From Thermoleophilia bacterium (GTDB lineage Bacteria; Actinomycetota; Thermoleophilia; Gaiellales; SKUG01), in NCBI GenBank assembly GCA_025964455.1, contig JAOPYU010000198.1:1-25191 (forward strand): 25,191 nt of DNA, read 5' to 3'. Positions within the stretch are counted from its first letter, which is position 1, and every line of letters starts with the position of its first letter. The notes below the pieces were generated by a model. It had not been told where the DNA came from and did not search any database. It saw only the letters and a program-made list of their open reading frames with translations. Of the stretch, positions 1 to 5,546 are shown in pieces. A program made the translations under genes and the position numbers.

Positions 1-212
1 CGCGGATCACCCACGTCGACGGGGTCAGCATCGACTACGACGACTGGCACTTCAACGTGCGGCCGTCCAACACCGAGCCGCTCCTGCGACTCAACCTGGA
101 GTCGGTCGTCTCGGTCGAGGACATGGAGCGCCGCCGCGACGAGGTGCTCGGCCTGATTCGCAGCGAGAGCACCGAACGCATCGGCCACGACAGCCGAGCC
201 GGCATCTCGTGA
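1..212 (+). CDS. manB: Phosphomannomutase/phosphoglucomutase, C-terminal end (5' end outside window)
   Basis: This is the last 69 codons of an alpha-D-phosphohexomutase, read in the frame whose first complete codon is at base 3 and ending at TGA 210-212. The fragment contains D-W-H-F-N-V-R-P-S-N-T-E-P followed by LLRLNLES. This is the phosphate-binding loop (RPSNTEP) of domain 4 in bacterial ManB/AlgC-type enzymes, which interconvert hexose 6- and 1-phosphates for nucleotide-sugar and envelope polysaccharide synthesis. Catalytic serine and metal-binding domains lie upstream, outside the window, so mannose versus glucose preference cannot be read. The stop codon overlaps the GTG start of the next gene (GTGA), so the two are probably translationally coupled. 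Confidence 0.85.
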   Translation, partial: RITHVDGVSIDYDDWHFNVRPSNTEPLLRLNLESVVSVEDMERRRDEVLGLIRSESTERIGHDSRAGIS

Positions 213-682
213 CCGACCAGCCGCGGTATCTCCCCCAGATCGCCGGACCCACCCGAGCGCGCCCGCCGTACTCGTTCAGCGCCGCGATGCGCGTCGGCTT
301 CAGCGATACCGATGCGCAGGGCATCGTCTACTACGGACGCTACGCCCCGTACTTCGATGTCGCGCGCGTGGAGTACTGGCGCTGCCTGGGGCTGCAGGCT
401 CACGACGATCCGGCGCCCGGCGAGTTCGTGATGCGCGCCTTCAACATCGAGTACCACGCGCCGGCCACCTTCGACGACGTGCTCGAGGTGTTCTGCCGAG
501 TCGCCAAGATCGGGACCTCGTCGATCACCTTCGAGTACGACGTGGTGCTGCCGTCCAGCGACCGGCACCTCGCGTCCTCCACCCAGGTGATGGTGAACGT
601 CGACCTCGAGGCTCGCAAGCCGATCGCGATCGGCGACTCGATGCGCGAACGGGTCGAATCGTTCGAGCGGGCCTTCGGCTGA
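209..682 (+). CDS. Hotdog-fold acyl-CoA thioesterase (4-hydroxybenzoyl-CoA thioesterase/YbgC family)
   Basis: A 157-residue cytosolic protein of typical single-hotdog length. Residues 27-58 carry the family signature: F-S-D-T-D-A-Q-G-I-V-Y-Y-G-R-Y, then a helix with FDVARVEYWR. By alignment with the Pseudomonas 4-hydroxybenzoyl-CoA thioesterase signature, Asp35 is the likely catalytic carboxylate. The family hydrolyses acyl-CoA thioesters; the substrate cannot be read from sequence. The GTG start overlaps the stop of the upstream phosphohexomutase by 4 nt, so no separate ribosome binding site is needed. The functional link to the sugar mutase is unclear and may only reflect co-transcription. 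A 6-bp inverted repeat follows the stop. Confidence 0.85.
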   Translation: MTDQPRYLPQIAGPTRARPPYSFSAAMRVGFSDTDAQGIVYYGRYAPYFDVARVEYWRCLGLQAHDDPAPGEFVMRAFNIEYHAPATFDDVLEVFCRVAKIGTSSITFEYDVVLPSSDRHLASSTQVMVNVDLEARKPIAIGDSMRERVESFERAFG

Positions 683-694
683 TGTGGGGATGCA

Positions 695-712
695 TCACGC
701 GATCCTGCGTGA
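695..712 (+). terminator. Possible hairpin terminator after the thioesterase gene
   Basis: Arms TCACGC (695-700) and GCGTGA (707-712) pair perfectly around a 6-nt loop, 13 nt past the thioesterase stop. There is no T-rich tract, so it is only a candidate transcription end. The rest of 683-840 shows no coding signal beyond a weak -10-like TAGAGT at 794-799. Confidence 0.3.
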
Positions 713-840
713 GTCCTCACTAATTCCGGTGAAGCTCGGCCAATGCCGGCCACCGACCGTGACCTGCGGTTCCCTGCGTGCGCTCTAGGGGCGTAGAGTC
801 ACCCAGCACGGCGTGCCTCCCTCTCGCCATCGGATCGCCA

Positions 841-1020
841 ATGAACCTCTTCATCCATGACATCGCGTGCGCCATCGAGCGCGACGCAACGACGGACCCT
901 TCGTTCGAGCGATCGCGCGGCAGTCGTGCCGCATGGCTCGCCGAATGGGTCCCGCGTTTCGAGGAAGCATCGGCGGCGCGTGATGAGGAAGATTCCTCAC
1001 GCGCCGATTCCGCTTCCTGA
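841..1020 (+). CDS. Small hypothetical protein (59 residues)
   Basis: An open frame starting at ATG 841 encodes an acidic 59-residue peptide beginning MNLFIHDIACAIERDA and ending in a charged Glu/Asp/Ser/Ala-rich tail. In-frame starts further upstream exist (from 778), but the upstream residues look non-coding. Codons are mostly G/C-ending with some relaxed ones, which is plausible but not decisive. No convincing Shine-Dalgarno precedes the ATG; a -10-like TAGAGT lies at 794-799. The last codons overlap a long hairpin (974-1006), and the stop is 8 nt from the convergent tetR stop. I recognise no family. If it is not a gene, 683-1028 would hold only two hairpins and no other feature I can see. 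Confidence 0.35.
   Translation: MNLFIHDIACAIERDATTDPSFERSRGSRAAWLAEWVPRFEEASAARDEEDSSRADSAS
974..1006. terminator. Long imperfect hairpin between convergent genes, possible bidirectional terminator
   Basis: The left arm CGGCGCGTGA (974-983) plus GGAA (987-990) pairs with TTCC plus TCACGCGCCG (993-1006). This gives 14 bp with a single 3-nt bulge (TGA, 984-986) and a 2-nt loop that would open to 4 nt. It lies at the convergent ends of the small ORF and tetR, where a two-way terminator would be expected. No T tract is present. Confidence 0.45.
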
Positions 1021-1028
1021 CGCACAGG

Positions 1029-1691
1029 TCACCGCGGACCGAAGAACCCGACGGACCGCTCCTCGCCGTAGAGCCACGACATGCGCTCGCGGTTGATGGC
1101 AGGCAGGTGTCCGACGACCTGACCGCCCGTCCGCATGTCCGCCGCCATCAGGAATCCCAGCGCCACGAACGTCCAGGATTCAACGGACGCCTCCCGCTCG
1201 GGGAGCATGCCGCCGGGCACGTGCTGCGACGTGAGTGACGTGTCGGCCACGTAGACGTGCACCTCCTCCAGGGACCGCACGAAGCAGGCACGAATCGCAT
1301 CGTCTCGCGGCGCCTCCGCGATCGCCTGGAACCACAGCGCGGCCAGCGTCGCGACCCCGTCGCCCCCCGAGACGAAGCTGAGCCCGAGGGTCATGAGCCG
1401 CTGGTCCGGCGGCGGGTCGAGCGCGAGCGCTGCGTCCCACCGATCACGCAGGCGCTGCCACTCGTGCTCGACGCACGCGACGAAGAGCGCCGACTTCGAG
1501 GGGAAGTGCCGGTACGCGAGCGCTGCCGTCACGCCGGCCGCCCTCGCGACCCCGACCATGGTCGCGCCGTGGTACCCGTGTTCGGCGAACTCGAGCGCCG
1601 CCGCGTCGATGAGCTGCGCGCGGCGCTGCGGCGACCGCATGCGTGGCCGACCCGGGCCGCCCGCTCCTGGTCCTGGCTGCGTCGTGGCCAT
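1029..1691 (-). CDS. TetR/AcrR-family transcriptional regulator
   Basis: A 220-residue protein with the TetR N-terminal helix-turn-helix at about residues 24-70 (ALEFAEHGYHGATMVGVARA, then the recognition helix region ending AYRHFPSKSALF). The C-terminal ligand/dimer domain is variable, as usual. The start ATG at 1691 keeps the short Gly/Pro/Arg-rich arm before the HTH. The gene is divergent from the 314-residue protein at 1766, and a perfect inverted repeat (1719-1738) lies between the two starts, so autoregulation plus control of the neighbour is likely. The C-terminal half (GGMLPEREASVESWTFVALG) matches that of the second TetR protein at 18782, so the two look like paralogues. The ligand is unknown. 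Confidence 0.9.
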   Translation of the reverse strand: MATTQPGPGAGGPGRPRMRSPQRRAQLIDAAALEFAEHGYHGATMVGVARAAGVTAALAYRHFPSKSALFVACVEHEWQRLRDRWDAALALDPPPDQRLMTLGLSFVSGGDGVATLAALWFQAIAEAPRDDAIRACFVRSLEEVHVYVADTSLTSQHVPGGMLPEREASVESWTFVALGFLMAADMRTGGQVVGHLPAINRERMSWLYGEERSVGFFGPR

Positions 1692-1696
1692 CGGGT

Positions 1697-1725
1697 GGGC
1701 TAACCTCTCGCATCAAACAAGTAAA
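1697..1725 (-). promoter_or_regulatory. Candidate tetR promoter with its -35 inside the operator
   Basis: On the minus strand TTTACT (1725-1720) lies 17 nt before TAGCCC (1702-1697), which is 5 nt before the tetR ATG. The -35-like element is inside the palindrome 1719-1738, so repressor binding would block it. The -10 match is weak. Confidence 0.35.
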
Positions 1726-1738
1726 CAGTCGTTTACTT
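1719..1738. promoter_or_regulatory. Palindromic TetR-type operator in the divergent tetR/hypothetical intergenic region
   Basis: AAGTAAAC (1719-1726), a 4-nt centre AGTC, and GTTTACTT (1731-1738) form a perfect 8-4-8 inverted repeat. Its A/T-rich make-up stands out in GC-rich surroundings. Size, symmetry and position next to a divergent tetR are typical of TetR-family operators. The inner 16 bp (GTAAAC-N4-GTTTAC) resembles the palindrome ahead of the MFS cassette at 16705. Confidence 0.75.
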
Positions 1739-1765
1739 AGGTACCCGCACATCGAAAGGCAGCAC

Positions 1766-2710
1766 ATGATCGTTTCGCCCCGCACCCTGTCTCCAGGCGC
1801 TCCTGCGACGCTGCTCGAGCCGGAGCCGCAGGCTGCGCACGTCCGCCTGACGTCGAATGAGCCGCTCCTCAGAGCGGCTGCATCGAAGCACGCGGACGCG
1901 ACTGCACACGATCGCCTGGACGCGGAAGCCCTCCGCTCGGTCGCTGCGCTCTCGACGCAGATGGGTGACGACCTGCACACGCTCTCGATCGGTCGCTGGA
2001 CCCAGCCCGAGCAACGGCGCGAGCTCGCTCGCGAGCACGCCTCCCGCTTCGCAGCCACGCTGTCAGCCATGCCGGGCGTCTGGGCCGTGCCCACGGACGC
2101 GATGAAGGGGGTGCTCAACGTCCGCAGCGGCGCGGCCACGCTGCAGGCCGCCCTCGCGCGCCCTGACCTGGACCTGTCCCTCACGCGTGACGGTTCGGGC
2201 ATCAGCCGGATCGCGAATGGGTTCCGCACGATGACGGCCGGGCTCTGGGGCACGCACCTCGAAGGCCGCGACGCACGCATCGTCGGGCTCGCTCGCGCCG
2301 CCAACGACGCCGTCCTCCGGATCCGTGACGGGCGCGAATCCTCCGCGTCCGGCCTGCCGTTCCGTGCCGGGATCCAGGGCGGCGTCACCGCGGCGCTGCT
2401 CGGTGCCGTGGCAGCCGAGGGAGCAGACCTGCTGCCGACGACGATCGCTCACGAGATCCGTGCTGCGCTCACTTCCACGGCACCGTCGATCGACGCACGC
2501 GGACACGGATTCCCCGCAGGGCGCGACGCTTACGTCGCGGCAACGAGGGTCCTGGAGGCCGCGGCGGCGCATGCGCAGGTCGCCCTCGACGGACTGGCGG
2601 CGCCGGCGCTCCGCGATCCGGGCGAGCGCGGCGCAGCGCTTCGGGCCTGGCGCGAGGTGCAGCGCGTACACCCGGGCGTTCCCTACTACGACGCCGACAT
2701 CGGCTCCTGA
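1766..2710 (+). CDS. Hypothetical protein, 314 residues, likely under TetR control
   Basis: I do not recognise a family. The protein is soluble-looking: no signal peptide or clear membrane span, rich in Ala, Arg and Leu, mostly helical in character. It has a Gly/Ala-rich stretch in the second half (FRAGIQGGVTAALLGAVAAE) and ends PGVPYYDADIGS. I chose ATG 1766 because GAAAGG lies 7 nt upstream and the TetR-type palindrome ends 27 nt before it. Longer in-frame starts (from 1643) would run through the operator and tetR. Third positions include more A/T (GTT, TCT, GCT, AGA, AAT near the start) than the housekeeping genes nearby, which is consistent with an accessory or acquired gene. It is divergent from tetR, so it is the probable regulatory target. 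Confidence 0.65.
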   Translation: MIVSPRTLSPGAPATLLEPEPQAAHVRLTSNEPLLRAAASKHADATAHDRLDAEALRSVAALSTQMGDDLHTLSIGRWTQPEQRRELAREHASRFAATLSAMPGVWAVPTDAMKGVLNVRSGAATLQAALARPDLDLSLTRDGSGISRIANGFRTMTAGLWGTHLEGRDARIVGLARAANDAVLRIRDGRESSASGLPFRAGIQGGVTAALLGAVAAEGADLLPTTIAHEIRAALTSTAPSIDARGHGFPAGRDAYVAATRVLEAAAAHAQVALDGLAAPALRDPGERGAALRAWREVQRVHPGVPYYDADIGS

Positions 2711-2796
2711 CGCGACGAGCGCCTGGGGCCACCGGCGAGGCCAGCGCGGGCCGGCGTCCGTGGCACGGGTGACCAGCTGACGCTGTTCGGCGAGGA

Positions 2797-2813
2797 CGGA
2801 GCACACCGCTCCG
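2797..2813 (+). other. Hairpin ahead of the 124-residue hypothetical gene
   Basis: CGGAGC (2797-2802) and GCTCCG (2808-2813) pair around a 5-nt loop; GGA (2794-2796) could extend it to TCC (2817-2819) across a bulge. It sits just before a GAGG ribosome binding site (2820-2823). It could end transcription from the 314-residue gene or affect initiation at 2832. Nothing else is visible in 2711-2831. Confidence 0.3.
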
Positions 2814-2831
2814 ACGTCCGAGGTCCACCAC

Positions 2832-3206
2832 ATGCAGCTGTCCAGCATCGCGCCACCCGCCACGTCGTTCCAGCGCCAGCTGGGAGCCGTGGTCACCAAG
2901 CTCGACCACGCCCTCGCCCGCGAGGACGACACCGTCGAAACCGACCTGACGTTCCGTGCGATCGACGACGGTGTCGACGCCATCAAGACCGCTGTCCGCG
3001 AGCCCGCTTCGCGCCAGGCGCGCTTCCAGGCGATGGATGCCGCCGCCATGCTCGTCGACTCACGCAACGTGATCGCCTCCAACTGGAGCCTCGAGCCGCC
3101 GCACATCGAGGTCGGCACCGGCAACATCGGTCGCCTCGGCGTCCGTGAGGCCGTCCGGCTGCTCAATGAGGCGATCGCGTCCGCCACGGCGCCTGACGAG
3201 TACTGA
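2832..3206 (+). CDS. Hypothetical protein, 124 residues
   Basis: No family recognised. The protein is small, probably cytosolic and predicted largely helical, with alternating charged and Ala/Val residues through its centre (LDHALAREDDTVETDLTF, FQAMDAAAMLVDSRN) and an acidic end. It has no membrane span, signal peptide or Cys pair. The start is supported by GAGG at 2820-2823, 8 nt before the ATG. It follows the 314-residue protein by 121 nt on the same strand and may share its TetR-controlled promoter, although the hairpin at 2797 may separate them. Its stop is 5 nt from the stop of the convergent rel gene. Confidence 0.6.
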   Translation: MQLSSIAPPATSFQRQLGAVVTKLDHALAREDDTVETDLTFRAIDDGVDAIKTAVREPASRQARFQAMDAAAMLVDSRNVIASNWSLEPPHIEVGTGNIGRLGVREAVRLLNEAIASATAPDEY

Positions 3207-3211
3207 GCGTG

Positions 3212-5527
3212 TCAGCCGTTGCCGGGCGTGACGCGGTAGGCGTCGAAGATCGAGTCGACGTTCCTGAGCGCTGACAGCAGGCTCTTGAGCACAGTCACGT
3301 CGCCGAGCTCGACGGTGAAGCGCTCCTTCACCATCTGGTCGTCGACGATGCCCTGGTGCTGCACGATGTTGCAGCCATGCTCGGAGATGGTGCGGCTGAT
3401 CTCCTCCAGCAGGCGAACTCGGTCCCTCGCCTCGATCTGGATCTCGGCGCGGAAGGCGGCGTCGGGGCGCCCCTCCCAGTGCACGGGCGTGAATCGCTCG
3501 GGCGTGCGTTCCAGGGCCCGTACGTTGGGGCAGTCGCCGCGGTGGATGGTGATGCCGCGACCCAGCGATATGTAGCCCTTGATCGGGTCGCCGGGCACCG
3601 GCATGCAACACTTGGCCATGCGCACCGCGACGCCGCTCGCATCGGCGATCCCCTCGACACGGACGCCGAAGTCGTCGCCGGAGCGGATCGTGCGCTTCTT
3701 CTGGATCGGGAGCCCGGTGAGCGGCGCCTCGTCCGGCACGGCCTCGTCCGTCTTGAGTTGCTGGAGCACCTTCTCGACGACGACGTTGGCGCCGAACTTG
3801 CCACGCCCGAGGGCGACGTAGAACTCCTCCGCCTTCTTGAATCCGAGCTCGCGGATGACGCCGGCGAGCAGCGAGCTGGACGCGATCTTGGCGTGCGGGA
3901 TCGACTGGCGCTTGAGCGCGTCGACGAGCGAGTCGCGCCCCTTCTGCTCATAGTCCTCGCGGCGCTCCTTCGCGAAGAAGGCGCGGATCTTGGAGCGCGC
4001 GCGATTGGTCTGCGCGACGTTGACCCAGTCGCGGCTCGGCGCCTTGTCGAGCTGGTTGCTCGTCAGCACCTCGACGGTATCGCCGCTCTGGAGCGTGTAG
4101 CTGAGCGGCACGATCCGCCCGTTGACCTTGGCACCCACGCAGCGATGGCCGACGTCGGTGTGGACCGCGTAGGCGAAGTCGAGCGGCGTGGCACCGGCGG
4201 CGAGGGACTTGACCTCGCCCTTGGGCGTGAAGACGTAGACCTCGTCGTCGTAGAGGTCGAAGCGCAGCCCCTCCATGAACTCCTGGGAGCCGGTCGCCTG
4301 CTGCTCCCACTCCATGAGGTTGCGGATCCAGTCCTCCGCCTTGCGCGTAGCGGCGGCGCGGGCCTTGGACCCCGTCTTGCCACCCTCCTTGTAGAGGGCG
4401 TGCGCCGCGATGCCGAACTCGGCGGTGCGATGCATGTCAGCCGTGCGGACCTGGATCTCGAGCGGCTTGCCGTTGGGCCCGACGACCGTCGTGTGCAGCG
4501 ACTGGTAGCCGTTCATCTTCGGGATCGCGATGTAGTCCTTGAAGCGTCCCGGCAGTGGCGTCCAGATGGAGTGGATGATGCCGATGGCGCCGTAGCAGTC
4601 GGCGAGGCGGTCCACGACCACACGGATTCCCGTGAGGTCGTAGATCTCGTTGAACTCCTTGCCCTTGCGCTGCATCTTCTGGAAGATCGAGTAGAAGTGC
4701 TTGGTGCGTCCCGAGATGTCCGCCGTGATGTCCACGGCGCCAAGCGCCTCGATCAGCTGCTCGTTGGCGAGGCGCATGAGCCGCTCGCGGTCGACCTTGC
4801 GCGTCTGGACCATCTGCTGGATGTCGGCGTACTTGCGCGGATAGAGCACGGCGAACGAGAGGTCCTCGAGCTCCCACTTGATGGAGTGGACGCCGAGGCG
4901 ATGCGCGATCGGCGCATAGATCTCGACGGTCTCCTTCGCCTTGTTGAGCTGCTTCTGCTTGGGCAGGTAGCGGATCGTGCGCATGTTGTGCAGGCGGTCG
5001 GCGAGCTTGATGAGGATCACGCGATAGTCGTGGGCCATCGCCACGATCATCTTGCGGTACGTCTCGATCTGCGCCTGCTCACGGCTGGCGAAATTGATCT
5101 TGGAGAGCTTGGTGACGCCCTCGACCAGGTGCGCGACCCCGGCGCCGAAGCGCGCGCCGACATCCTCGGCCGAGACGTCGGTGTCCTCCACCACGTCGTG
5201 CAGGAGGGCGGCGATGACCGAGTCGGTGTCGAGCATCAGGTCGACGCCCAGCATCGCCACCTCGACCGGGTGGACGATGAAGTCCTCGCCACTCTTGCGC
5301 TTCTGCCCGGCGTGGTGATCGTTGGCGTAGCAGAACGCGCGTCGCACGAGCTCCACGTCGATCGGCTGGCTCGCCGCTTCGACCTTGTCGATCAACGTGC
5401 CGAGCAGGACCCGCAGGTGGTCGGGCAGCGCCTCGACGTCGGCGTCGTGCGCGCCCTGCTGCGCCGCCGCGTCGTCGTCAGCGGCGGCTGGGTCACTCAG
5501 CAGGGCGGCATCGTCGGGCTCGGTCAT
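3212..5527 (-). CDS. rel: Bifunctional (p)ppGpp synthetase/hydrolase (RelA/SpoT family)
   Basis: A 771-residue long RSH protein that makes and degrades the stringent-response alarmone. The domains are complete: HD hydrolase with H86, H110-D111 and E114-D115 (LLHDVVEDT); synthetase at about 270-380 with GRFKDYIA (327-334) and GYQSLHT (340-346); TGS at 426-490; helical region; zinc-finger-like region with C640-C641, H662 and C666; and ACT from about 690. RFKD, the RxKD type rather than RelA's ExDD, marks the bifunctional class, and both active sites look intact. ATG 5527 is chosen because upstream residues have no RSH character. TAGTCT lies 8 nt before the start, suggesting a near-leaderless message, although GGGGGAG immediately before the ATG could also act. 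The gene lies 19 nt downstream of recJ. Confidence 0.95.
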   Translation of the reverse strand: MTEPDDAALLSDPAAADDDAAAQQGAHDADVEALPDHLRVLLGTLIDKVEAASQPIDVELVRRAFCYANDHHAGQKRKSGEDFIVHPVEVAMLGVDLMLDTDSVIAALLHDVVEDTDVSAEDVGARFGAGVAHLVEGVTKLSKINFASREQAQIETYRKMIVAMAHDYRVILIKLADRLHNMRTIRYLPKQKQLNKAKETVEIYAPIAHRLGVHSIKWELEDLSFAVLYPRKYADIQQMVQTRKVDRERLMRLANEQLIEALGAVDITADISGRTKHFYSIFQKMQRKGKEFNEIYDLTGIRVVVDRLADCYGAIGIIHSIWTPLPGRFKDYIAIPKMNGYQSLHTTVVGPNGKPLEIQVRTADMHRTAEFGIAAHALYKEGGKTGSKARAAATRKAEDWIRNLMEWEQQATGSQEFMEGLRFDLYDDEVYVFTPKGEVKSLAAGATPLDFAYAVHTDVGHRCVGAKVNGRIVPLSYTLQSGDTVEVLTSNQLDKAPSRDWVNVAQTNRARSKIRAFFAKERREDYEQKGRDSLVDALKRQSIPHAKIASSSLLAGVIRELGFKKAEEFYVALGRGKFGANVVVEKVLQQLKTDEAVPDEAPLTGLPIQKKRTIRSGDDFGVRVEGIADASGVAVRMAKCCMPVPGDPIKGYISLGRGITIHRGDCPNVRALERTPERFTPVHWEGRPDAAFRAEIQIEARDRVRLLEEISRTISEHGCNIVQHQGIVDDQMVKERFTVELGDVTVLKSLLSALRNVDSIFDAYRVTPGNG

Positions 5528-5535
5528 GCTCCCCC

Positions 5536-5541
5536 AGACTA
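5536..5541 (-). promoter_or_regulatory. Candidate -10 element for rel
   Basis: TAGTCT, preceded by GGG, ends 8 nt before the rel ATG. It matches the TAnnnT pattern and the same arrangement ahead of secDF, so a short or absent leader is likely. No -35 is recognisable. Confidence 0.4.
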
Positions 5542-5546
5542 CCCGT

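Noticed and set aside
2063..3187. 374-residue minus-strand open frame across the two hypothetical genes
   Set aside because: Arg/Ser/Ala-rich shadow translation; the plus-strand frames have good ribosome binding sites and an operator ahead of them.
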